Assembly (NCBI GenBank): GCA_963767285.1 | Contig: CAVYDJ010000001.1 | Location: 567,938 to 631,937 of the forward strand | Length of the DNA: 64,000 nucleotides | Direction of reading: 5' to 3' | Source of the DNA: WHSW01 sp963767285 | GTDB lineage: Bacteria > Actinomycetota > Thermoleophilia > Solirubrobacterales > 70-9 | Part shown: piece by piece, positions 12,729 to 21,719 of the stretch | How the letters are laid out: every line of letters begins with the position of its first letter | Position numbering within the stretch: the first letter of the stretch is position 1 | Notes under the pieces: generated by a model | What the model was told of the DNA's origin: nothing | Databases searched by the model: none | Seen by the model: the letters and a program-made list of their open reading frames with translations, nothing else | Program-made: the position numbers and the translations under genes

Positions 12729-14952
12729 ATGACGCTGGGAGGGGGCGAGTACCTGCTCGGCTGCCTCGAGCTGGCGCTGATCGCCGGCGGCTTCGGGTTC
12801 GCCGCCTGGCGGCTGCGGAAGGCGTTCCTCGGCGGGTGGTCCGGGGCCCCGGCGCGCGTCGTCGAGGCGGTGGTCGGGATCGCGTTGCTGATCTGGGTCG
12901 CGGAGCTCCTGGGGACGTTCGCTGTGTTCGAGGCCTGGTCGATGATCGTGGCCGGCCTGCTGGTCGCTGGCGCCGCGAGTTGGGCAGGTGGGAGGTGGAG
13001 GGATCGGGGCGTTGCTCTCACCCCACCGGCGCCGCCCTCGTCGCGGATCGCTGTCTGGCTGGCAGCGGTGGCCGTCGCCGTGGTTGCGGCGGCGTGGATG
13101 GTGCCCACGCTCGGCGCGCTCGCCGGAGGCATGGACCGCGCCGACACGCTCTGGTACCACATGCCGCTCGCTGCCCGGTTCGCGGACGGTGCCCACTTCG
13201 GCTCGATCGACTACTTCGACCCGATCTTCTTCGCCTCGTACTACCCGGCGAACTCGGAGGTCCTGCACGCGGTCCCGATCCTCACGTTCGACCGCGACAT
13301 CGTCTCGCCGCTGCTCAACCTCGCGCTGGCTCGCCCTCGGCCTCGCCTCCGCCTACGCGATCGGCCGCCCCTACGGCCTCGGCCCGCAGAGCCTGATCGG
13401 CGGCGCGATCGCCCTTGGCGCTGAGAATCTCGTGGAGTTCCAGGCGGGGGAGGCCTTGAACGACATCGTCGGCGTGTCGTTGATCCTGGCCGCCGTCGCG
13501 GTGCTCGTGAACGCGGCGGCGGCGCGAACAACAACAACGATCGATGAAGGGGAGGATCGACGAGAACCTCTCGCTATGCGGGAGAAAGTCGTCATTCCGA
13601 CCGGTGCGATCGCCGTGGCAGGGCTCGCGGCGGGGTTGGCGGCCGGGACCAAGCTCTCGTTCCTTGCGCCTGTTATTGCCCTGTTGTTCGGATTGGCGGT
13701 GATCGCTCCGAAGGGTGCCAGGTGGCGCACCGGCCTCTGGTTCGCCGTCCCCGCCTTCCTCACCGGCGGCTACTGGTTCGTGCGCAACCTGATCGCGATC
13801 GGCAACCCGATTCCGTTCACCACCTGGGGGCCGCTCGGGCTGCCGACCCCCGAGCGCGCCTTCGAGTTGCGCCCGGGGTTCTCTGTCTTTCATTACGCGA
13901 CCGACTTCGACGTCTGGTCGGACTGGTTCTTCCCGGGCCTCGACGACTCGTTCGGCTTCCTCTGGCCGCTGGTCCTGGCCGCCTTCGTCGGAGGCGGGAT
14001 CTACGCGGTCTGGCGCGGCGGCGACCCGCTGCTGCGGATGCTCGGCGCCGTCGTCCTGGTCACCACGGTGGCCTACGTGTTCACGCCGCTGACCGCGGCC
14101 GGGGAGGAGGGCGAGCCGATCGCGTTCGCCTGGAACGTCCGCTACCTGGCTCCTGCCGCTGCGGTCGGGTTGGCGATCCTGCCCTGCCTGCCGATCGCCC
14201 GCGGGTCGGCGCGCGCTCGCGCCGTGACGCTTGCCGGGCTCTGCGTGCTGTTCGCGGCGACGACGATCTCGCTGGTCCAGTGGCAGCAGGGCCACGTCAA
14301 GGGAGCCGTGGCGGCCGGGGTGGGGGTGCTGGTCGGCTTCGCGGCGATCCAGTGGCTGCGGGACCGCGATCGCTGGGGGCCGCGCGCCCCGCTGGCCTGG
14401 GTCGCCGGGCTGACCGCCGTGATCGCGATCGGGGCACTCGGCGCGGGTTGGTGGGAACAGCGCCACTACCTCGAGCGCCGCTACGAGAACCTGGACCCGG
14501 AGCTGAAGCTCGCCGAAGCCGTTCGCTGGTCGCGCGACCTGCAGGACTCCACGGTCGCGGTCGCCGGGATCCGCGGCGTCTTCAACCAATACCCGTTCTA
14601 CGGGACCGACCTGTCGAACCACGTCCAATGGCTCGGCAAGGAGGGACCCGACGGCGCGTACCTGCGGATCCCGACCTGCGCCGAGTGGCGCCAGGCGCTC
14701 GCCGACGGCGGTTATACCCACGTCGTCACCACCTACGACCCGTTCAATCCCGGCAAGTTGACGGACACCAAAGAGGGGCTGTGGACGCGCGAGGACCCGG
14801 CCGCCGAGGAGATCCTCCGCGACGGCCCGGTCAGCGTCTTCGAGCTCCAGGGCTCGCCCGACCCCGCCGCCTGCGGCGATCTGCCCGACCTGACCGAGTC
14901 CGAGCTCAACGGCGAGTCCGTCAACGCCGACCCGACCGCGAACCAGCCCTGA
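12729..14952 (+). CDS. large GT-C-like polytopic membrane protein (one frameshift near 13330)
   Basis: Joined across one frameshift this is about 740 residues. The first frame (12729 to about 13330) has four TM helices and an acidic loop GGMDRADTLWYHMPLAARFA, which resembles the first extracytoplasmic loop of GT-C glycosyltransferases (acidic residues with HMP). It also has SIDYFDPIFFASYYPANSE. The second frame continues LALGLASAYAIGRPYGLGP and has about eight more TM helices and an outside C-terminal domain of about 180 residues. One base too many at about 13325-13340 breaks the frame. I infer a lipid-linked-sugar glycosyltransferase for the surface glycan encoded downstream; the sugar is unknown. 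The start is ATG 12729, 19 bp after ftsB/divIC, and the next gene starts 4 bp after its stop. Confidence 0.75.
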
Positions 14953-14956
14953 TCCG

Positions 14957-17326
14957 ATGCTCTTAGACGTCCTCGCGATCCACGCTTGCACCCTGCTGAT
15001 CTGCGCCTCCTCGCTGGTCGCCGGGCGCGCGATCCTCGCGTTGCTCGGCACCCGCCGTCCGGTCTGGATCTCAGGCGCGACCGGCTTCGCGGCGCTCGTC
15101 GTGGCCGCTCCTCTCCTGCTTCGCCTGCCGGGCCGCTCGACGACCGCGGCGGTGATCGTCGGCCTGGCGCTGATCGCCGCGAGTCTGGTCGTCGTCCGCG
15201 ACGTTCGGAGGACCGGCGACGCCCGCGAGTGGTTGCCTGGCGCGCTCGCCGCGGTGATCGTCGTCGAGCTCGCCACCGTGCCGTTCTACGTCTCGGGTCA
15301 CGTCGGCGTGCTCGGCGAAGGCGCCTACACCAACGACCACGCGGCACAGCTCTACTGGGCGGACTGGCTCCAGCACGGCTTCGGCCCCGAGCCGAGCGCC
15401 GTCCGCTTCGGGTATCCGATCGGGCCGCAGGCGGTGGCCGTCATCGCCGCGACCGTCACCGGGGCGAGCCTCGTCACCGCCTTCAACGGCCTGTTGCTGG
15501 CGATCCCTGCGCTCACCGCGCTCACCGCGCTGGGCGCGCTGAGCAGGATGCCGGCCGGGCGCCGGATCGCGATCGCCGTGATCTGCGGCCTGCCGTACCT
15601 GGCGGCGGCGTTCCTCGCCCAGAGCGGGTTCAAGGAGACGGCGATGGCGCTGTTCGTGCTCGCCTTCGCGCTCGCGCTGCAGGCGGCGTCGCGTCGCGGC
15701 GACGACCCCGACCCGCCGCCGCGCTGGCGCGTGATCGTCGCGATCTGCCTGCTGCTCGCGGCGGCCGCGGTCTTCACCTTCAGCATCCCCGGCCTCGCCT
15801 GGTTCGGGATCGTGGTCCCGCTGTGGCTCGTCCTCGAGGCGCTCGCCGGCCGCAGCCCGGTCGATTGGGGCGCGGTCCGGGCCGGGATCGCAGCGAACAA
15901 GGTGACGCTCGCCGTCGCCGCGGTGATCGTGGTCGCCGTCGCCGCGGTCGCCTTCGTCCCGGCGAAGGACTTCGTCTCCAAGATCGGCGATGTGCAGCAG
16001 TCGGCGGGGCGGCTGAGCTCGCCGATCTTCCCGGGGGAGGCTCTGTCGATCTGGCCGGCGGGCGACTTCCGGATCGTCCGTGGCCAGGTGGACGGCGCCC
16101 TGCTCGCGGTCGCGATCGGCTTCCTCGCCGCCGCCTACGGCGCCTGGGTGCTGGTCCGAGACCGGCGCCTGGCGCTGCTGTCGATGCTCGTCACCGGCGG
16201 GATCGTCTACGTCGGCGCCCGGCTGTTCGCCCAGATCCACGTCGAGGCGAAGGCGCTCATCGTGATCGCGCCGTTCGTCCTGCTGATCGCCCTGCGGGCG
16301 CTGCTCGCGCCGCCCCGCAACCTCCCGCGCTACGCGGCCGGTGTCGTCGTCCTGGTCGCCGCCACGGCGTCGACGATGCTCGCCCTGCGCGACGCGCCCA
16401 TCGGCTTCGACGAGCGCCAGCTGGGCCTCGAGCGCCTCGCCGAGATCGCAGAGGGCGAGCCCGTCGCCTTCCTCGGGGTCGACCGCTTCTCGGGGTATTA
16501 CCTGCGCGGCACCCTGGCCCGCGCCCCTGCCGGCTACGTGCCCGAGGAGATCGCCGCACGCGAGGACAAGCGCTGGCTGCAGGGCGAGGCGGCCGACTTC
16601 GACAGCCTCGACCCGGGCCAGCTCGACAAGTTCAAGTACGCGATCACGACCGGCGCGGAATATCAGTCGACCCAGCCGGCGAACTGGGACGCGATCGCGG
16701 AGGAGGGCGACTACATCCTCTGGGAGCGCCACGGCGAGACCCCCCACAGCAAGATCCTCGAGAGCGAGGATGGCAACCATCCCGGGGCGGCGTTTCCCTG
16801 TCTGCGTGGCGATGACCGGGCGCGGACCGGCGAGGCCGTCGCACTCCGGCAACCCGCGCTCGCGGAGTACACGGACTGGAAGACGCCGGCGCCGCCCGAG
16901 GCCACCGTCGCCGGCCAGGAGGGCGGCTGGCAGGCGCCGGGCGAGGCGAGCATCCTGATCCGTCTCCCGGAGCCCGGCAGCTACTTCCTCTCGCTGCAGT
17001 ACCACTCGCAGGTTCCGCTCGAGGTCCTGTACGAGGGAGAGGTGGTCGCCGAACTGCCCGCGTCGCTGGAGGGCATGTACCTGAGCGGGGCGGGGCGGGG
17101 CGCTTTCTGGGACGCGGGCGAGATCGACTCGCCGTCGCCCGACGCCGAGATCACCGTTCGCGCCGCCGATCCTGGAGGGCTCGAGGGTGCGCTTGGTGCC
17201 CGCCGGCTCGTCTGGCTTGGCAACCTCGCCGCTTCGCGGGGACGCCTCGACACCGTCAGGCTGGCGGACGCCTGCGGCGAGTACGTCGACCACTACGCCT
17301 ACGACAAGAAGGGCGGCGGGGGCTGA
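14957..17326 (+). CDS. large GT-C-like polytopic membrane protein with C-terminal extracytoplasmic domain
   Basis: 789 residues: about 12 TM helices in residues 1-475 and then an outside domain of about 300 residues. The first large loop has EGAYTNDHAAQLYWADWLQ, where an acidic residue pair near a His follows the pattern of GT-C active sites. The following loop RFGYPIGPQAVA also fits. It shares the TM-then-globular plan of the preceding gene but is not a close copy. The C-terminal region (VAGQEGGWQAPGEASILIRL onwards) looks beta-rich, perhaps carbohydrate-binding. The ATG is 4 bp after the previous stop, and the stop overlaps the next start (TGATG). Probably another assembly enzyme of the sulfated-glycan cluster; the exact reaction is unknown. 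Confidence 0.72.
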   Translation: MLLDVLAIHACTLLICASSLVAGRAILALLGTRRPVWISGATGFAALVVAAPLLLRLPGRSTTAAVIVGLALIAASLVVVRDVRRTGDAREWLPGALAAVIVVELATVPFYVSGHVGVLGEGAYTNDHAAQLYWADWLQHGFGPEPSAVRFGYPIGPQAVAVIAATVTGASLVTAFNGLLLAIPALTALTALGALSRMPAGRRIAIAVICGLPYLAAAFLAQSGFKETAMALFVLAFALALQAASRRGDDPDPPPRWRVIVAICLLLAAAAVFTFSIPGLAWFGIVVPLWLVLEALAGRSPVDWGAVRAGIAANKVTLAVAAVIVVAVAAVAFVPAKDFVSKIGDVQQSAGRLSSPIFPGEALSIWPAGDFRIVRGQVDGALLAVAIGFLAAAYGAWVLVRDRRLALLSMLVTGGIVYVGARLFAQIHVEAKALIVIAPFVLLIALRALLAPPRNLPRYAAGVVVLVAATASTMLALRDAPIGFDERQLGLERLAEIAEGEPVAFLGVDRFSGYYLRGTLARAPAGYVPEEIAAREDKRWLQGEAADFDSLDPGQLDKFKYAITTGAEYQSTQPANWDAIAEEGDYILWERHGETPHSKILESEDGNHPGAAFPCLRGDDRARTGEAVALRQPALAEYTDWKTPAPPEATVAGQEGGWQAPGEASILIRLPEPGSYFLSLQYHSQVPLEVLYEGEVVAELPASLEGMYLSGAGRGAFWDAGEIDSPSPDAEITVRAADPGGLEGALGARRLVWLGNLAASRGRLDTVRLADACGEYVDHYAYDKKGGGG

Positions 17327-18330
17327 TGCCGCACTTCGGCACCCCCGACGAGACGCCGCCGCCGGTCGTCGGCGGTGCGGAGATCGAGCGCGCCGACGAA
17401 ACTCCGAAGCTGGTCTTCATCGGCGGCACCGGCCGCAGCGGCACCCACGTGCTCTCGCAGCTCGTCTCGCGCCACAACCGCTACGCCCTGGTCCCGGTCG
17501 AGGTCCGTTTTCACACCGACCCCGAGGGGTTCCCGGGGCTCCTCTCGGGTGAGGTGACGCCCGCGCAGTTCCTCAAACGTATGCGGGGCTTCTGGTGGAA
17601 GGGCTTCCAGACGAGCCGCTTCCGCGGCATGTACCGGTTCGTCGATCGCGAGCGCTACGACGCGGCCCTGGCGACCTTCGAGGCGAGCCACTCCGACGAC
17701 CTGGTCGCCGCGTGCCGGCAGCTGTTCTACGACCTGCTGTGGTTCCGGGTCGAGGAGGAGTCCCGGGCGCTTGCCCTGGTCGAGCAGAGCACCGACACGG
17801 TCGCCCGCGCCGACATCCTGGCCCGCGTCTTTCCCGAGGCGAAGTTCATCCACGTCGTGCGAGACGGGCGCGACGCCTCGGCCTCGCGGGTCTCGCAGAC
17901 CCGCGGCCTGGTGCGGCCGCGCACGCGGATCCAGGGGATCGAGTGGTGGGAGGAGCGGATCCGCGCGATCGAGCGCGGTGCGGACTCGCTCGCGCCGGAG
18001 AAGCTGCTCACCGTCGGCCTCGACGAGCTGGTCCGGCTGGAGCGCGCCCGCGTCGCGCTGCGCCCGCTGTTTCGCTTCCTCGGCGCGCCGGTGACGAAGC
18101 GCACGCGCCGCTACTTCTCGAACCGGATGACCAGCGAGGAGGCGAACAAGGAGCGCTGGCGCGAGGGGATCTCGGACGGCAAGGCGGAGCGGATCGCGGC
18201 GCTCTACGAGGACGCCGTCGCGCGGCTCGAGGCGGACGGGGCCCGCTGCGCGCCGCTGCTCCGCCAGGCCCTGGAGCGCCGGGGCGACGACCGCGAGCCA
18301 TTGGTCTACGTCTACGATCGCACCCGATGA
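17326..18330 (+). CDS. sulfotransferase family protein (first of three)
   Basis: 334 residues. The PAPS 5'-phosphosulfate loop is LVFIGGTGRSGTHVLSQLV, and the 3'-phosphate-binding segment is FIHVVRDGRDASASRVSQ. These are the two hallmarks of P-loop sulfotransferases that move sulfate from PAPS to a hydroxyl, usually on a sugar or lipid. A variable N-terminal stretch of about 25 residues (ETPPPVVGGAEIERADE) precedes the P-loop. It is 40-50% similar by eye to the next gene, so the pair arose by tandem duplication. The start overlaps the previous stop by 1 nt (TGATG) and its stop overlaps the next gene by 4 nt (ATGA). The acceptor is presumably the glycan made by the neighbouring glycosyltransferases. 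Confidence 0.9.
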   Translation: MPHFGTPDETPPPVVGGAEIERADETPKLVFIGGTGRSGTHVLSQLVSRHNRYALVPVEVRFHTDPEGFPGLLSGEVTPAQFLKRMRGFWWKGFQTSRFRGMYRFVDRERYDAALATFEASHSDDLVAACRQLFYDLLWFRVEEESRALALVEQSTDTVARADILARVFPEAKFIHVVRDGRDASASRVSQTRGLVRPRTRIQGIEWWEERIRAIERGADSLAPEKLLTVGLDELVRLERARVALRPLFRFLGAPVTKRTRRYFSNRMTSEEANKERWREGISDGKAERIAALYEDAVARLEADGARCAPLLRQALERRGDDREPLVYVYDRTR

Positions 18331-19289
18331 GCAAGTTCCCGGCAGAGCTGGTCTTCATCGGGGGGACGGGGCGCAGCGGCACGCACATCCTCAGCTACCT
18401 CCTCGATCGCCACTCGCGGTTTCGCGGCGTGCCGATCGAATGCCGCTTCCACTGCAACCCGAACGGGCTCGCCGACGTCGTCCGCGGCCGAACCGAGCCC
18501 GAGGACTTCCTGCGCAAGCTGCGCGGCTACTGGTGGCATCGGGTCCGGATCGGCGACCGCGCCTACGTGCGCGCGAAGTGGCGGGCCCTCGGCCGCGGGC
18601 GCGACCGCGGCCTGTTCTCGATCATCTCGCCCGACCGCTTCGAAGAAGCGGCCGGACGGTTTGAGCAAACTCATGGTGAGGACCTGCTTCAGGCGTCGCG
18701 AACGCTCTTCTACGACCTGCTGCAGCCGGTCGCCGACAAGGCCGGCAAGCCGCAGCTGGTCGAGATGAGCTGCTTCACGATCGCCGCCGCCGACGCGCTC
18801 GCCGAGATCTTCCCCGAGGCGCGGTTCGTGCACTCGGTGCGTGACGGGCGCGACTCCGGGGCCTCGAAGGTCGGGTTGCGCCAGAAGCCGCATCACCCGA
18901 CCGACATCGCCTCCGGGATCGACTTCTGGGCCGACCGTCTGCGCCAGGCCGAGGAGGGCGTCCGGGGGCTGTCCGACGGCGACCGGCGCCGGCTGCACGT
19001 GATCAGCCTCGACGAGCTGGTCCAGTCCGACCGCGAGCAGACCTACGGCGAGCTGCTCGAGTTCCTCGGCATCGACGACGAGCCCGCGATGCGCGAGTTC
19101 TTCGACACCGAGATGACGGCCGACGCCGCCCACCGTGAGCGCTGGCGCAAGGGCCTCGACGAGGCCGAGCAGGAGCGGATCATCGACATGTACGAGACCA
19201 CGCTCGAGCGGCTCGAAGCCGAGGACTACCACTGCGCTCCGGTGCTCCGGCGCTCCTACGAGCGCACGCTGACGGCCTTCGGGCATTGA
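18327..19289 (+). CDS. sulfotransferase family protein (second of three)
   Basis: 320 residues, a paralogue of the preceding gene. The 5'-PAPS loop ELVFIGGTGRSGTHILSYLL and the 3'-phosphate segment FVHSVRDGRDSGASKVGLRQ are intact. Shared blocks with the first copy include RFHCNPNG/RFHTDPEG, LRGYWWHRV/MRGFWWKGF and LFYDLL. The insert ALGRGRDRGLFSIISPDRFE is longer than in copy one, so the acceptor site may differ. It begins at ATG 18327, overlapping the upstream stop by 4 nt, and ends in TTGA, overlapping the next glycosyltransferase. Four genes in a row are therefore translationally coupled. Cytosolic; no signal peptide. Confidence 0.9.
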   Translation: MSKFPAELVFIGGTGRSGTHILSYLLDRHSRFRGVPIECRFHCNPNGLADVVRGRTEPEDFLRKLRGYWWHRVRIGDRAYVRAKWRALGRGRDRGLFSIISPDRFEEAAGRFEQTHGEDLLQASRTLFYDLLQPVADKAGKPQLVEMSCFTIAAADALAEIFPEARFVHSVRDGRDSGASKVGLRQKPHHPTDIASGIDFWADRLRQAEEGVRGLSDGDRRRLHVISLDELVQSDREQTYGELLEFLGIDDEPAMREFFDTEMTADAAHRERWRKGLDEAEQERIIDMYETTLERLEAEDYHCAPVLRRSYERTLTAFGH

Positions 19290-20800
19290 GCACCAGGGGC
19301 ACCGCTTCGCGCCGCATCCTGTTCACGACCTCGAACGGGACGGGGCTCGGCCATCTGACCCGCTCGATGGCGATCGCGCGACGGCTGCCGGACGGCGTGG
19401 AGCCGCTGTTCCTGACCCTCTCGGCGGCGGCGCCGGTGGTCGAGCAGATGGGCTTCCCGGTCGAGTACGTCGCCTCCTACGCGACCCCCGGCTCGGGGAA
19501 CGACTACCGCTGGTCGCGGCGCCTGCGGGGACGCCTGCGCGCGGCGATCGCCGAGGCCGAGCCCGACGTGATCGTCTTTGACGGCACGCACCCCTACGAG
19601 GCCCTGCTCGGCGCGCTCCCCGCCGGCGGGACGGCGGTCTGGTGCCGGCGGCCGCTGTGGAAGCGCGGCTCGAGCCGCGTGCCCCTGGGACGCGCCGGCG
19701 CCTTCGACGCCGTGCTCGAGCCGGGTGAGCTGGCCGAGTCCGAGGACCAGGGGCCGACCGTCGCCCTGCGCGAGCAGGCCCACCGGGTCGGCCCGATCGT
19801 GCTGCTCGACCGCGACGCGCTGCTGCCCCGCGAGGAGGCGGCGCGCGAGCTCGGGCTGGACCCGGGCGCGGTCAACGTGCTCGTCACCCTGGGTCAGGGG
19901 GACGAGGTGCGGGAGTCCACCCGGCGAGCTCTGGCCCACCTGACGATCGATAAAGGGGTGCAGGTCGTCGCGCTGTCGTCGGCTCTGGCCGCCGCGGACT
20001 CGGTTCCGGAGGGGGTGGTTGGGTTGCGGGCGACGTATCCGATGAGCCGCTACTTCGCCGCCTTCGACGCCGCGGTCGCCGCCGCCGGCTACAACGCCTA
20101 CCACGAGCTGATCGAGCTCGGGGTCCCGAGTCTGTTCGTCCCGATGCGCCGGGACACGGACGATCAGGCGGCGAGGGCGCGGTGGGCGGAGGGGGCGGGG
20201 TTGGGGTTCGGGGTCGCTGCGGCCGACGACCCGGAGCTCGAGGCGAAGCTGGATCGCCTGCTCAGTGAGCGCGCGGAGATCGCGTCGCGCTTGTCCGGTA
20301 GGGAGCCGGCCGAGGGTGCCGCTCAGGCGGCCGAGTTTCTCGGGGACCTCGCGCCCGGCGGCGAGTGGTCGAAAACGGTGAATAGTTCACCGAAATCCGC
20401 CACTCGCGGGGGGGCGCGGGAGTTCCGCCGGCGGTGGGGGTCCTTTATTGCCTCCTCGCCGCGGACCGCTTGGCGGCTGACGACACAGCAGCTCACCAAG
20501 CCCCGTGCGAAGGCGCTGGTCCTGGCGATCGGCGTCGAGGGCGACGTCGTGGCGGCCGTCCGCAGCGCGATCGCCGAAGCGAACGAGCGCCCCGAGCGCA
20601 CCCTGGTCGTCACCGACGCTCTGGCCGCCCTTACTGAAATCCGAGCCCTCGGAGTCGGCGTCGAGCACATCCCGGCCCGCGGCACTCGCCAGGCCGAGCT
20701 CGCCGGCGGTACCTACGAGGATTTCGCGCAGGCTCGCCTCGACCTGATCCGTGCCGAGCGCCCCAAGCCGCGGCGCGTCGTTGTCGCTCCGGTACCCTGA
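19286..20800 (+). CDS. GT-B glycosyltransferase (MurG/GT28-like) with extra C-terminal domain
   Basis: 504 residues from TTG 19286 (TTGA overlap with the sulfotransferase stop). Residues about 10-355 form a two-lobed GT-B enzyme. The N-lobe loop is TTSNGTGLGHLTRSMAIAR and the UDP-sugar-binding C-lobe carries AAVAAAGYNAYHELIELGVP and FVPMRRDTDDQAARA, the GT28 signature region (GGYN/E/Q-rich). A linker (about 356-400) is Arg-rich. The last ~110 residues (KALVLAIGVEGDVVAAVRSA, ERTLVVTDALAAL) form a separate alpha/beta unit of unknown role, perhaps a second Rossmann-like fold. It probably adds a sugar from a UDP donor to the glycan or lipid that the flanking enzymes sulfate. Confidence 0.85.
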   Translation: MSTRGTASRRILFTTSNGTGLGHLTRSMAIARRLPDGVEPLFLTLSAAAPVVEQMGFPVEYVASYATPGSGNDYRWSRRLRGRLRAAIAEAEPDVIVFDGTHPYEALLGALPAGGTAVWCRRPLWKRGSSRVPLGRAGAFDAVLEPGELAESEDQGPTVALREQAHRVGPIVLLDRDALLPREEAARELGLDPGAVNVLVTLGQGDEVRESTRRALAHLTIDKGVQVVALSSALAAADSVPEGVVGLRATYPMSRYFAAFDAAVAAAGYNAYHELIELGVPSLFVPMRRDTDDQAARARWAEGAGLGFGVAAADDPELEAKLDRLLSERAEIASRLSGREPAEGAAQAAEFLGDLAPGGEWSKTVNSSPKSATRGGAREFRRRWGSFIASSPRTAWRLTTQQLTKPRAKALVLAIGVEGDVVAAVRSAIAEANERPERTLVVTDALAALTEIRALGVGVEHIPARGTRQAELAGGTYEDFAQARLDLIRAERPKPRRVVVAPVP

Positions 20801-20809
20801 GACGTCTCC

Positions 20810-21709
20810 GTGGAGGTCTCTACACCCGTAAAACCGCTTGATCAAGCGGCGTCGGGCGCGCAGACGCGCGTCGGTGCCCTGCCCAACCTGATCGTGATCG
20901 GGGCGCAGAAGTGCGGGACGAGCGTCCTTCACTACTACCTGAGCCTTCATCCCGAGGTCTCGATGTCGAAGCCGAAGGAGCTCAACTTCTTCATCGAGGA
21001 GCGCAACTGGCCGCGCGGGACCGACTGGTACAAGACCCAGTTCGACGCCGACGCCCGCGTCCGCGGCGAGGCGTCGCCGAACTACACCGCCTTCCCCCAG
21101 CACGAGGGCGTGCCCGAGCGGATGGCCTCGGTCGTCCCCGACGCGAAGCTGATCTACATGGTCCGCGACCCGCTGGAGCGGATCGCCGCCCATTGGGTCC
21201 ACAACTACGCGAAGCGTCGCGAAAAGGGCACGCTCGCCGAGACGCTCGTGCACCCGAACACCTCGTACGTGACCCGCTCCAAGTACGCGATGCAGCTCGA
21301 GCGCTTTCTGGAGCACTACCCGAAGGAGCAGGTGCTCGTCTTCCAGCAGTCGGAGCTGCGCCACCAGCGGATGGAGACGCTTCGCCGGATCTTCGAGTTC
21401 ATCGGCGTCGACCCCGACTTCAACCACCCGCGCTTCGAGCAGGAGCGCCACCAGACCTCCGGCAAGACCCGAGCGACCCGCCTTGCGGTGCGGCTGGAGA
21501 AGATGGGGCGCGGCCGGCGCGGCAAGCTCTTTCCGTCGAACTTCTGGCTCGTGCTCGACGACCGGCTGCCGTTGCGGCGCGCGATCAAGCGCCCCGACGT
21601 CAAGGCGGCGCTTCCGCAGGAGACCCTCGAGGAGCTGCGCGCCGATGGCGAGCGACTGCGTGAGCTGACCGGCCGCGACTTCTCCAACTGGAAGATCTGG
21701 CCCTCCTAG
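20810..21709 (+). CDS. sulfotransferase domain protein, heparan-sulfate type (third of three)
   Basis: 299 residues. The 5'-PAPS loop NLIVIGAQKCGTSVLHYYLS and the 3'-phosphate segment KLIYMVRDPLERIAAHWVHN are those of Sulfotransfer_1/NDST-type enzymes. PKELNFFIEE (a catalytic Glu candidate) and GEASPNYTAFP are also family features. It is not a close relative of the two upstream sulfotransferases, so the cluster combines two sulfotransferase lineages. The start is GTG 20810, 9 bp after the glycosyltransferase. TACCCT ends 11 nt before it and overlaps that gene's stop, so a separate promoter is possible. The acceptor is probably a sugar hydroxyl or amine. Confidence 0.9.
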   Translation: MEVSTPVKPLDQAASGAQTRVGALPNLIVIGAQKCGTSVLHYYLSLHPEVSMSKPKELNFFIEERNWPRGTDWYKTQFDADARVRGEASPNYTAFPQHEGVPERMASVVPDAKLIYMVRDPLERIAAHWVHNYAKRREKGTLAETLVHPNTSYVTRSKYAMQLERFLEHYPKEQVLVFQQSELRHQRMETLRRIFEFIGVDPDFNHPRFEQERHQTSGKTRATRLAVRLEKMGRGRRGKLFPSNFWLVLDDRLPLRRAIKRPDVKAALPQETLEELRADGERLRELTGRDFSNWKIWPS

Positions 21710-21719
21710 GAGGGTCTCC

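Noticed and set aside
13315..17293. Two long minus-strand frames (653 and 740 codons) across the membrane proteins
   Set aside because: Antisense shadows of the GT-C-like genes, full of Arg/Asp/Gly repeats without any motif.
17595..18326. A plus-strand extension upstream of the second sulfotransferase
   Set aside because: It is an Arg/Gly/Pro-rich shadow of the first sulfotransferase. ATG 18327 with an ATGA overlap is the real start.
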